Source: Flavobacteriaceae bacterium (GTDB lineage Bacteria > Bacteroidota > Bacteroidia > Flavobacteriales > Flavobacteriaceae). Taken from it: DNA of 64,000 nt. How positions within the stretch are numbered: position 1 is the stretch's first letter; every line of letters starts with the position of its first letter. Both the position numbers and the translations under genes were made by a program. Below, in pieces: positions 24,884-34,197 of the stretch. Under the pieces are notes generated by a model. That model saw only the letters and a list, made by a program, of their open reading frames with translations, had not been told where the DNA came from and searched no databases. The DNA lies in assembly GCA_029243245.1 (NCBI GenBank), contig JAQWSK010000006.1, positions 1-64,000 on the forward strand, given 5' to 3'.

Positions 24884-24891
24884 CAAATATA
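24884..24891 (-). promoter_or_regulatory. -7 promoter element TATATTTG for mutY
   Basis: Reading minus, TATATTTG fits TAnnTTTG and ends six bases before the mutY ATG. The predicted transcription start then falls at about 24,880, almost on the start codon. Confidence 0.5.
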
Positions 24892-24941
24892 CCTTACTCA
24901 CTTAAATATAAAAAGATGATAAAGAGATTATTAATAATTTA

Positions 24942-24949
24942 TATATTTG
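24942..24949 (+). promoter_or_regulatory. -7 promoter element TATATTTG for hup
   Basis: TATATTTG lies 38 bp before the hup ATG. The same octamer occurs on the other strand 50 bp away for mutY, giving a divergent promoter pair. No clear -33 TTG box at the expected spacing. Confidence 0.55.
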
Positions 24950-24987
24950 CTAGCCTTTAAATCAATTAACAATCAAAAGACAAGAGT

Positions 24988-25278
24988 ATGACTAAAGCAG
25001 ATATCGTAACAAACATTTCGGATAAACTTGGTATAGACAAAGCAGATGTCCAACCTACTATTGAAAAATTTATGACCGAAGTAAAAGATTCCTTAGAAAA
25101 AGGAGAAAATGTTTATTTACGAGGTTTTGGAAGTTTTATTATTAAAACTCGTGCAGAAAAAACTGGACGTAATATATCAAAAAATACTGCAGTTAAAATA
25201 CCTGCGCATAATATCCCGGCTTTTAAACCTGCAAAAATTTTTGTAAACGGGGTTAAAGCTAAGGTTGCCGTATCATAA
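24988..25278 (+). CDS. hup: HU-family DNA-binding protein
   Basis: 96 residues, a full HU/IHF fold. Helices at 3–36 and the DNA-binding arm with the conserved LRGFGSFIIKTRAEKTGRN and AVKIPAHNIPAFKPAK (the intercalating Pro). It bends and compacts DNA in the nucleoid. A clear promoter box lies upstream. It is followed 33 bases later by the 29-residue basic protein and then rng, an order I recall from other flavobacteria. Confidence 0.95.
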   Translation: MTKADIVTNISDKLGIDKADVQPTIEKFMTEVKDSLEKGENVYLRGFGSFIIKTRAEKTGRNISKNTAVKIPAHNIPAFKPAKIFVNGVKAKVAVS

Positions 25279-25311
25279 AACTGAATTAATAACAATTAAA
25301 AGCTAGCATAT

Positions 25312-25401
25312 ATGCCCAGCGGTAAAAAACGAAAAAGACATAAGGTGGCTACTCATAAGCGAAAAAAACGCAGAAGAGCTAATCGTCACAAAAAAGACTA
25401 A
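25312..25401 (+). CDS. 29-residue highly basic protein, probable ribosome-associated peptide
   Basis: ATG at 25312, TAA at 25399–25401. The peptide starts MPSGKKRKRHKVATHKRKKR and ends RRANRHKKD; 17 of 29 residues are Lys, Arg or His. Near-identical short peptides sit between hup and rng in other Bacteroidota, where they are usually unannotated. Composition resembles small ribosomal proteins such as THX or bL36, and a Bacteroidota-specific ribosomal protein (bL38) has been described; whether this is that protein I cannot verify. Too short for most gene finders but clearly coding. Confidence 0.75.
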   Translation: MPSGKKRKRHKVATHKRKKRRRANRHKKD

Positions 25402-25447
25402 GTGTATAGGTGATGCACTCAAAATATTAAACCCATGTTCATTGAAA

Positions 25448-25520
25448 TGCTTTAGCTAAAATTCTAAAGCACAGGTTAATACCTGAAAATTTATTGTTTA
25501 ATCAACTATAGCTTATAGTT
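25448..25520 (+). promoter_or_regulatory. Three hairpins in the rng leader
   Basis: TGCTTTAG/CTAAAGCA (25448–25455 with 25464–25471, 8 bp), CAGGT/ACCTG (25472–25476 with 25481–25485, 5 bp) and AACTATA/TATAGTT (25504–25510 with 25514–25520, 7 bp) follow in series before the rng start at 25542. None has a U-tract, so they look like leader structure rather than terminators. RNase E/G family genes can be autoregulated through their 5' UTR. Confidence 0.45.
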
Positions 25521-25541
25521 ATAGTTATAAAATTTATCAGA

Positions 25542-27095
25542 GTGAAAAAAGAACTGATTATCCGATCGAATTCCTCTGCTGTTGATTTTGCCCTGCTCAA
25601 GGATGGAAAATTAATTGAGTTGAACAAAGAAGTTGAAGACAACAAGTTTTCTGTAGGTGATATTTTTATTGCTAAAATCAGAAAACCAATTCCGGGACTT
25701 AATGCTGCTTTTGTAGATGTTGGTCATGAAAAAGATGGCTTTTTACATTATCATGATTTAGGCCCTAAACTACCTTCTTTGTTAAAGTTTATAAAACAGA
25801 TAACCACAGGTAAACATAAAGATTACTTACTTAAAAGATTTAGATTTGAAAATGAAATATCTAAAGATGGAAATATTGATGAAATATTAAAAAGTCAATA
25901 TACAACTTTAGTTCAAGTAGTGAAAGAACCAATATCTACTAAAGGTCCCCGTGTTAGCTCTGAGTTATCATTAGCTGGACGATTTATGGTTCTTATGCCT
26001 TTTTCAGATCGAGTATCAATTTCTCAAAAAATAGAAGAAAGCAAAGAAAAAAGTAGACTCAAACGCTTAGTACAGAGTATTAGACCCAAAGGTTTTGGTA
26101 TAATTATACGTACAGTGGCCCAAGGACAAAAAGTAGCTGAACTTGATGCTGATCTACAACAATTGCTCAAACGTTGGAAAAATCTTTGTAACAAACTGCA
26201 AAAAATAGATAAGTATCCAACTAAAGTTTTGAGTGAAATTAATCGTTCTTCTTCTATTCTTCGTGATATTTTTGATGATAGTTTTACTGGAATTCATATT
26301 GATGATCCAGAGATATTTAGTGAAGTTAAAGACTATGTACAAAGTATTGCTCCCAAGAAAAAAGATATTGTGAAAATTTATACTGAAACAACTCCTATTT
26401 TTGAAAAACATGGAGTCGAAAGGCAAATTAAAACTGCTTTTGGAAAAACAGTATCAATGCAACGCGGTGCTTATCTTGTTATAGAACATACAGAAGCTCT
26501 TCACGTAATAGACGTAAATAGCGGAAATCGTTCTAATAAGTCTAGAGATCAAGAAGATACTGCTCTAGAAGTCAATATTATTGCTGCCTCTGAAATTGCT
26601 CGTCAATTAAGACTGAGAGATATGGGGGGTATTATAGTTATAGACTTTATAGACATGACATATAGTGAGAATCGAAAGAAGTTATTTGAGCATTTGAGAG
26701 AGGAAATGAGCCAAGATAGGGCGAAGCATAAAATTTTACCGCCTAGTCGATTTGGTCTTATTCAGATTACTCGTCAAAGAGTGCGACCAGAAATGAAAAT
26801 TAAAACAAAAGAGCCTAACCCTAATTCAAATAGTGAAGTAGAAGCTCCAATTGTTTTAATAGATAAAATCAACACAGAACTTAACAAAATTGTTAAGCAC
26901 AAGCAATACAAAAATGAACAAGTTTTTTTACATGTTCATTCATTTATTGCATCTTATTTGAAAGAAGGGTTTCCATCCATCCAACTCAAATGGTATTTTG
27001 AATATAAAAAGTGGGTACGTATTGTACCAAGAGATGCATATCTCTACTTGAAGTTTAGTTTTATGGATAAAAACCAAAAAACACTTCGAGCTTAA
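25542..27095 (+). CDS. rng: Ribonuclease E/G family protein
   Basis: 517 residues, RNase G size. An S1-like RNA-binding region at about 35–125 (VGDIFIAKIRKPIPGLNAAFVDVG), then the catalytic core with HVIDVNSGNR and GGIIVIDFIDM, whose Asp residues bind Mg. It cleaves single-stranded AU-rich RNA and helps mature 16S rRNA. The frame opens with GTG at 25542. There is no long C-terminal degradosome scaffold. A strong terminator follows. Confidence 0.95.
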   Translation: MKKELIIRSNSSAVDFALLKDGKLIELNKEVEDNKFSVGDIFIAKIRKPIPGLNAAFVDVGHEKDGFLHYHDLGPKLPSLLKFIKQITTGKHKDYLLKRFRFENEISKDGNIDEILKSQYTTLVQVVKEPISTKGPRVSSELSLAGRFMVLMPFSDRVSISQKIEESKEKSRLKRLVQSIRPKGFGIIIRTVAQGQKVAELDADLQQLLKRWKNLCNKLQKIDKYPTKVLSEINRSSSILRDIFDDSFTGIHIDDPEIFSEVKDYVQSIAPKKKDIVKIYTETTPIFEKHGVERQIKTAFGKTVSMQRGAYLVIEHTEALHVIDVNSGNRSNKSRDQEDTALEVNIIAASEIARQLRLRDMGGIIVIDFIDMTYSENRKKLFEHLREEMSQDRAKHKILPPSRFGLIQITRQRVRPEMKIKTKEPNPNSNSEVEAPIVLIDKINTELNKIVKHKQYKNEQVFLHVHSFIASYLKEGFPSIQLKWYFEYKKWVRIVPRDAYLYLKFSFMDKNQKTLRA

Positions 27096-27100
27096 TTTTA

Positions 27101-27137
27101 AAACCGCTATAGACAAGTATTCTATAGCGGTTTTTTT
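27101..27137 (+). terminator. Rho-independent terminator after rng
   Basis: AAACCGCTATAGA (27101–27113) pairs perfectly over 13 bp with TCTATAGCGGTTT (27121–27133), loop 7 nt, followed by a T-run to 27137. It starts five bases after the rng stop. Confidence 0.95.
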
Positions 27138-27158
27138 ATTTTAAATTAACTTTACACT

Positions 27159-27626
27159 GTGAAAAAACAATATTTGTCAATTATAGAAGCACAAAAAAAA
27201 TTAGAACATTACTGTGCTTACCAAGAAAGATCTCATAAAGAAGTTGTTAAAAAGCTTAAAGAAATAAATATTATTCCTATTGCAATTGATCAAATCGTTA
27301 GTGACTTAATTCAAAATAATTATTTAAATGAAAATCGTTTTGCAAAATGTTTTACTAGAGGGAAATTTAGAATTAAAAGTTGGGGTAAAAAAAGGATTGT
27401 ATTTGAATTAAAACATCATCAAGTAAGTGATTATAATATTAAAAATGCTCTACAAGAAATTAGTGAAACAGATTATATCGAAACACTTATCACCTTGAGT
27501 AAAAAGATTTGGAAATCATCGAAAGGAAATATTTTATCCAAAAGAAAGACAAAATTTATTTCAGCACTTAAATATAGGGGATGGGAAGCAGATTTAATCT
27601 ATGATCAACTAAATAAGATGCAATAA
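27159..27626 (+). CDS. recX: Regulatory protein RecX
   Basis: 155 residues made of three-helix repeats typical of RecX: YCAYQERSHKEVVKKLKE, then LNENRFAKCFTRGKFRIKSWGKKRI (the F-A-x-x-F-x-R-x-K signature), and the C-terminal KRKTKFISALKYRGWEADLI. RecX modulates RecA filaments. The start is GTG at 27159. It follows the rng terminator and converges with atpC. Confidence 0.9.
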   Translation: MKKQYLSIIEAQKKLEHYCAYQERSHKEVVKKLKEINIIPIAIDQIVSDLIQNNYLNENRFAKCFTRGKFRIKSWGKKRIVFELKHHQVSDYNIKNALQEISETDYIETLITLSKKIWKSSKGNILSKRKTKFISALKYRGWEADLIYDQLNKMQ

Positions 27627-27641
27627 ATAATCTCTTATAAA

Positions 27642-27916
27642 TTAATCTGACAATAAAATAAGTTTGTTGTTATTCATTTCAACAGTCCCCGATTTAATTT
27701 GTAAAATAGTTTTTCCTTCTTTTTGTTCAAATTTACTTTTAAATTCAGTGGTTATTTCAAGATTACCTTCTATTGTAACTGTTCCTTTTTTAAGACTTGA
27801 AACTATTGGAGCATGGTTATTTAACATTTGGAAATATCCATTTGTGCCTGGTACAGAAACCGACTTAACTTCACCACTAAAAAGTATTGCTTCAGGAGAT
27901 ATAATTTCTAAATACA

Positions 27917-27917
<1 letters not shown>
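27642..27917 (-). CDS. atpC: ATP synthase F1 epsilon subunit (short form)
   Basis: 91 residues. It consists only of the N-terminal beta-sandwich (MYLEIISPEAILFSGEVKSVSVPGTNGYF… then LKSGTVEMNNNKL). The two-helix C-terminal domain that inhibits ATP hydrolysis in E. coli and Bacillus is absent. Short epsilon subunits are common in Bacteroidota. Its ATG overlaps the atpD stop by one base. Confidence 0.95.
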
Positions 27918-29437
<1,520 letters not shown>

Positions 29438-29476
29438 TTAAAATGATTTTATTAAAACTAATATTAAATTCGATTG

Positions 29477-29484
29477 CAAATATA
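29477..29484 (-). promoter_or_regulatory. -7 promoter element TATATTTG for atpD
   Basis: On the minus strand TATATTTG lies 48 bp upstream of the atpD ATG, consistent with a leader of about 45 nt. Confidence 0.55.
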
Positions 29485-29562
29485 AGGATGATTAATAAAA
29501 ATTGTATTTTTATTTACCTAAAATAAAGGTAGTTTTTAAGTCTTTTAAAAATTAATTTAATA

Positions 29563-30681
29563 TCAGTATCCTTTTTGTTTTGCGATACAGTTTAAATGAT
29601 AATTTGTGTCACCTAAAAGACGTTGAATTACACGAGCTCTTTTTAAGTAAAATCCAATATTCACATCATCCGTAACTCCAATTCCTCCATGCATTTGAAT
29701 GGCTTCATTAGAAGTTTGTTTTAATACTTCTCCTAATTTAGCTTTAGCTAAATGAGCATAGTGAGAAAGATTTTCATCTTCATTATCAATACACTGTAGT
29801 GCTTTTATTACAATAGACTTACATAATTCAATCTCACAAAAAAGATCTGCAGCTCTATGTTGTAGGCCTTGATATGATCCAATTTTGGTTCCAAACTGTT
29901 CCCTTTCTTTGATATATTCAATTGTTTGATCAAATGCTGCTTGAACACTCCCTAACATTTCACATGAAAGTCCAATTGCACCAATATCAAGTGTAGATTT
30001 AAGTATTTTCTCACCTTCAATTTTAATATTAAGTTGATTTTTAGCAGGAACATTCACATTATTAAAATCAATAGACGAATAACTTCCCGCATCCATTAAA
30101 ATGTCTGTTTTTATATTAACTCCTTCTGAATTAGAGTCTACCAAGAAAAGACTTATAGAATCATTTAGTCTAGCTACAACAATTAAATAGTTAGAATTAC
30201 AAGCGTCAATTACCATCTTTTTTACTCCATTAATAATAAAATTATCTTCTGAAAGAACAGCTGTTGATTCAATCAAATTTAGATCAAAAAATGACTGTTC
30301 ATCTAAAGCTAAGCTCATTAATGTTTTTCCATTCATCAATTCAGGAAGCCATTTAGCCTTAAGCATTTCATTGTCTGATAATCTTATTGCGGAAGCCGAT
30401 AACAATATTGAAGAAATAAGTGGTGATTTAGTTAAAGTTTTACCTGTTTCTTCTAGTATCTGACCAAGCCCTGTATATCCAAAATCTAGCCCACCATAGC
30501 TTTCCGGAATAGTTAAGGCAGTCCAGCCCATTTCAACAAACCCCTCCCAAACCTTAGGGTCAAATGATTTATAATTATTGTCTCTAAGCTCTCTGAAACT
30601 CTCTAAAGGGGAGTTTGTTTGTAAAAATTCAGTTGCTGCTTGCTTAAGCATCTTCTGCTCTTCTGTTAAAATTAATAACAT
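29563..30681 (-). CDS. Acyl-CoA dehydrogenase (FadE27/28-like subunit)
   Basis: 372 residues. Acyl-CoA dehydrogenase fold with an N-terminal helical domain (LTEEQKMLKQAATEFL), a weak middle beta domain and the FAD-binding C-terminal domain (KEREQFGTKIGSYQGLQHRAA, QMHGGIGVTDDVN). The end reads RVIQRLLGDTNYH. That GDxxYH ending is typical of subunits of heterotetrameric dehydrogenases such as FadE27/28. It is the last gene of the eight-gene cluster, 11 nt after the next dehydrogenase, with which it probably pairs. Confidence 0.85.
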   Translation of the reverse strand: MLLILTEEQKMLKQAATEFLQTNSPLESFRELRDNNYKSFDPKVWEGFVEMGWTALTIPESYGGLDFGYTGLGQILEETGKTLTKSPLISSILLSASAIRLSDNEMLKAKWLPELMNGKTLMSLALDEQSFFDLNLIESTAVLSEDNFIINGVKKMVIDACNSNYLIVVARLNDSISLFLVDSNSEGVNIKTDILMDAGSYSSIDFNNVNVPAKNQLNIKIEGEKILKSTLDIGAIGLSCEMLGSVQAAFDQTIEYIKEREQFGTKIGSYQGLQHRAADLFCEIELCKSIVIKALQCIDNEDENLSHYAHLAKAKLGEVLKQTSNEAIQMHGGIGVTDDVNIGFYLKRARVIQRLLGDTNYHLNCIAKQKGY

Positions 30682-30692
30682 AATTTTTATAT

Positions 30693-31886
30693 TTAAGAGG
30701 GTAAATTAAGTACCCGTTTTGCGATAATATTTAATTGAATTTCTGAAGTTCCTCCTTCAATAGTATTTCCTTTGGAACGACAAAATCTTCTAGCTGCATC
30801 TGCATCATTATGATCATTTGCAACCCATAATAAAGCATCATTTCCTCCTATTTGCATCAATAATTCCTCTCGCTTTATATTTAATTCTGTTCCATAATAT
30901 TTAAAAAAAGATGATAATGCAGCAGACTGTTTTCCTGATTTATCCTCATCCACTATTCTTTGAATTGTTAATTCAAAAATCTTTTCATCCATTTCAAATT
31001 TTGCAATTTGAGCTCTTAACAAGCTGTCATCTAATTGACCTGAAAACATACTAAGTTTATCTTTGGCAATTTCACTTATTTCTTTTTTTATATCTGTTTC
31101 TCCAACTCCACCAATCATCTGCCTTTCATGAGTTAATAGATACTTAGCTATTGTCCATCCATCATTCAATGTTCCAATCAAATTTGATTTTGGAACTTCA
31201 ACATTATCAAAAAATGTTTCGCAAAATGGAGACTTTCCACTTATTAATTTAATAGGTCTAACACTTACTCCAATTGTTGACATGTCTACTAACATAAAGC
31301 TAATTCCATAATGTTTAGCCACATCAGGATTTGTTCTAACTAAGCAAAAAATCCAATCCGCATTATCTGCATAAGTTGTCCAAACTTTCGAGCCGTTAAT
31401 TAAATAATGATCTCCCTTATCCTTAGCTTTCATTTGAAGACCAGCCAAATCACTTCCAGCATTAGGCTCGCTATATCCTTGACACCACCATATTTTACCT
31501 TCTACTATCTCAGGAAGGTATCTTAGCTTTTGTTCTTCGGTTGCAAACTTCAAAAGAGCCGGGCCCAACATAGCGATTCCAAAACTAAAAAGAGGTTTTC
31601 TACAGCCTAATCTTGACATCTCCTGAATAAGAATATTATTTTCTTCTGCTGTTAAACCTCCTCCTCCATATTTCTTTTCCCAATAGGGAACTATCCATTT
31701 TTTTTTCAGCATTTTTTCAAACCATGTTCTTTGGTCCTTGCTGCTAAATTTTGCATTTCTACCGCCCCAATACATATCACTGGTGCTTTTAACAGGTTGC
31801 CTCATACTCTCAGGACAATTTTCTTCTAACCAAGCTCTAGTTTCTAAACGAAAATCTCCTAAGTCTACCTTTGTTGTTGTTTCCAT
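30693..31886 (-). CDS. Acyl-CoA dehydrogenase (FadE26/29-like subunit)
   Basis: 397 residues. Substrate and FAD motifs: WCQGYSEPNAGSDLAGLQ (middle domain), NGSKVWTTYA, and the C-terminal IEGGTSEIQLNIIAKRVL. The WCQG-SEP-GSDLA series is characteristic of the larger FadE26/29-type subunit that carries the active site in alpha2-beta2 dehydrogenases acting on steroid side chains and other bulky acyl-CoAs. It reduces FAD while forming the 2,3-enoyl-CoA. Confidence 0.85.
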   Translation of the reverse strand: METTTKVDLGDFRLETRAWLEENCPESMRQPVKSTSDMYWGGRNAKFSSKDQRTWFEKMLKKKWIVPYWEKKYGGGGLTAEENNILIQEMSRLGCRKPLFSFGIAMLGPALLKFATEEQKLRYLPEIVEGKIWWCQGYSEPNAGSDLAGLQMKAKDKGDHYLINGSKVWTTYADNADWIFCLVRTNPDVAKHYGISFMLVDMSTIGVSVRPIKLISGKSPFCETFFDNVEVPKSNLIGTLNDGWTIAKYLLTHERQMIGGVGETDIKKEISEIAKDKLSMFSGQLDDSLLRAQIAKFEMDEKIFELTIQRIVDEDKSGKQSAALSSFFKYYGTELNIKREELLMQIGGNDALLWVANDHNDADAARRFCRSKGNTIEGGTSEIQLNIIAKRVLNLPS

Positions 31887-31904
31887 ATTTTTTATAAATC
31901 TGTT

Positions 31905-32978
31905 TTAAAATAAATAATCAATTTTTCTTTTTTGAATAGCCTGACAGGCCATTACTCCCAATAATTCAACCCCTTTATCAAGCTCTTTGAACCTTTGATC
32001 TTTAGTAAATCCCTTTTGATAGCGATAATAAATTTGTTGAACAATTCCAGCAATTTTGAATAGGCCAAAAACAAAATAGAAGAGAATATTTTGAACCGAT
32101 CGTCCAGAATTTTCTCCATATAAATGAACTAATTCTTCTCTAGAAGGTGTTCCTTTTAGACAAGTAATATTTAATTTTAATTCTTGTATCATTTCAGGAT
32201 CAGTTTCATGAATCCAATACCCTAAACTAGTTCCTAAATCCATTAAAGGATCTCCTATAGTAGCCATTTCCCAATCTAAAACAGCATTCACCTTTACTTT
32301 ATCACCAATTTCAAACATAAGGTTGTCAAATTTGAAATCATTATGAATTAGACATGCTTCTGAATTATTAGGTATGTTTTTAGATAACCATTGTATAGTT
32401 TTATCTAGCCCGTCAAAATCATGAGTTTTTGCATTATTATATCTTTTAATCCACCCTTTAACTTGTCTAATTACATAGTCTTCAGGCTTTCCAAAATCTT
32501 GAAGTCCTATTTCTTGAACCTTTAAAGAATGTATTTCAGAAAAAGTATATACAAAAGAATTAACTAGTTTAGGAATTAATTCAGGTTTTGGTAAATCAGA
32601 TTGAGGCTGTGATCCTCTAAAAATAGTTCCATTTACTTTTTCCATTATGTAAAATTCATCACCAATAATAGATTTATCATCACAAAAAATAATTGGAAGT
32701 GGTATTTTATTGAAGTGTCCTGTTAATGCGCTAAGTATTTTAAACTCTCGACGCATATCATGTCCTGATTTTATATTTGCTCCATGAGGTGGTCTTCGCA
32801 AAACCATGTTCTGGTTTCCCATTTTTAGTAAATATGTTAGATTAGAATATCCTGAAGGAAATTGCAGGAGTTCAAGCATTGAATTATTATTTAATTTTTT
32901 ATGCAAATATTCTTGCAAAGAAATTACGTTAATTAACTCGTCTTGACGAACATCAATAGCTTGATCTACTTTGTACAC
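31905..32978 (-). CDS. APH-family kinase, ACAD10/11- or LvaA-like
   Basis: 357 residues. Aminoglycoside-phosphotransferase fold: N-lobe MVLRRPPHGANIKSGHDMRREFKIL, catalytic loop HNDFKFDN (His212, Asp214, Asn219) and the metal-binding DWEMATIGDPLMDLG (Asp235). The RRPP motif instead of the usual Lys is typical of the APH domains of mammalian ACAD10/11 and of bacterial LvaA. Those phosphorylate the 4-hydroxyl of 4-hydroxyacyl-CoAs. All key kinase residues are present. It lies directly between two dehydrogenase genes, 10 nt from the ACAD11-like one. Antibiotic resistance is unlikely in this context. Confidence 0.8.
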   Translation of the reverse strand: MYKVDQAIDVRQDELINVISLQEYLHKKLNNNSMLELLQFPSGYSNLTYLLKMGNQNMVLRRPPHGANIKSGHDMRREFKILSALTGHFNKIPLPIIFCDDKSIIGDEFYIMEKVNGTIFRGSQPQSDLPKPELIPKLVNSFVYTFSEIHSLKVQEIGLQDFGKPEDYVIRQVKGWIKRYNNAKTHDFDGLDKTIQWLSKNIPNNSEACLIHNDFKFDNLMFEIGDKVKVNAVLDWEMATIGDPLMDLGTSLGYWIHETDPEMIQELKLNITCLKGTPSREELVHLYGENSGRSVQNILFYFVFGLFKIAGIVQQIYYRYQKGFTKDQRFKELDKGVELLGVMACQAIQKRKIDYLF

Positions 32979-32988
32979 AATATTCCTT

Positions 32989-34185
32989 TTAATTTATTTG
33001 CGAATTATCAACAGTGTATTCTTTCAAAATTTGTCTAGCCAATCTACTCTTATGAACTTCATCAGCACCATCATATATTCTAGCTGCTCTCTCATGTCTA
33101 TAATAGGCTGCTAAAATTGTATCATCGGTAATACCTTTTGCACCGTGCACTTGTATTGCACAGTCAACAACTTTTTGAAGTACATTTGCACAATAAAATT
33201 TAATAATTGAAATCTCATTTCTAGTTTTATATGCGCCTTGAACATCAATTTTATTAGCAGCATCCTGAACTAATAAACGAGCAGCATTAATTTCAGCTCG
33301 ACATTCAGAAATCCAATTTTGAATTGTTTGTTTATCTGATAGCTTTTTCCCATGAGCTAGTTCACGTGATAAGGCTCTTTCACACATTAAGTCAAAAGAA
33401 CGCTCACATATTCCTATCCATCTCATACAATGATGAATTCTTCCAGGACCTAATCTCTTTTGCGCAATTGAAAACCCTTCACCCTCACTACCCAATACAT
33501 TTGATAAAGGAACCTCTACATTATGAAATTTAATTTCTGAATGACTTTCCCATCCTCCACCTGGATGACCCATTATTTGTATATTTCTTATAAATTTAAC
33601 CCCTTGCGTTTTTGTTGGTACAATAATTTGACTTGCTTTTTTATGTGGATTTTCAGAATCAGGGTTTGAAATTAGCATTACGATTGCAAATTCAGCGCCA
33701 TCAAATCCAGAGGCGAACCATTTATGACCATTTATTATATAATTTTCTCCTTCTTTTTCTGCTACAGTTCCCATATTAACGGGGTTAGAACCAGCAAAAT
33801 TTGGTTCTGTCATCGCAAAACAACTACGAATATCACCCTTTAATAGAGGCTTCAAATATTTATCTTTTTGCTCTTTAGTTCCAAACTCTATTAAAATCTC
33901 CATATTTCCTGCATCAGGAGCTTGACAATTAAATACATAATGGCCGTATGGGCTTGCACCTAAAATTTCACTTACCTCACCATGTTCTGCATTAGAGAGT
34001 CCGAGACCTCCATACTCCTTAGGAATTTGAGGCAACCAAAGCCCTTGTAATTTAACCTTATCTCTTAGCTCATTAAGTTTTGGGAGTTTTTGTTCCCATT
34101 CACAATTTAAAATCCAAGGTTCTAACGTATATAATTCTTCTTTTACAAACTTGGCAATTTTTGATTTTACTTCTTCTAAGTTCAT
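32989..34185 (-). CDS. ACAD11/LvaC-like acyl-CoA dehydrogenase
   Basis: 398 residues. Motifs: CQAPDAGNMEIL and CFAMTEPNFAGSNP (middle domain), GHKWFASG, MGHPGGGWESHSEIKFHNV, and GPGRIHHCMRWIG. The C-terminus reads RIYDGADEVHKSRLA (about 370–384). The long MGHPGG stretch and the DGxDEVH end are diagnostic of the ACAD11 group, which works with an APH-type kinase to convert phosphorylated 4-hydroxyacyl-CoA to enoyl-CoA. In animals the two are fused; here they are adjacent genes. Confidence 0.85.
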   Translation of the reverse strand: MNLEEVKSKIAKFVKEELYTLEPWILNCEWEQKLPKLNELRDKVKLQGLWLPQIPKEYGGLGLSNAEHGEVSEILGASPYGHYVFNCQAPDAGNMEILIEFGTKEQKDKYLKPLLKGDIRSCFAMTEPNFAGSNPVNMGTVAEKEGENYIINGHKWFASGFDGAEFAIVMLISNPDSENPHKKASQIIVPTKTQGVKFIRNIQIMGHPGGGWESHSEIKFHNVEVPLSNVLGSEGEGFSIAQKRLGPGRIHHCMRWIGICERSFDLMCERALSRELAHGKKLSDKQTIQNWISECRAEINAARLLVQDAANKIDVQGAYKTRNEISIIKFYCANVLQKVVDCAIQVHGAKGITDDTILAAYYRHERAARIYDGADEVHKSRLARQILKEYTVDNSQIN

Positions 34186-34197
34186 TTATATATTTGA

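Noticed and set aside
31905-32978. Aminoglycoside resistance kinase
   Set aside because: The APH fold alone is not evidence; the motif set and the dehydrogenase neighbours match the ACAD10/11–LvaA group.
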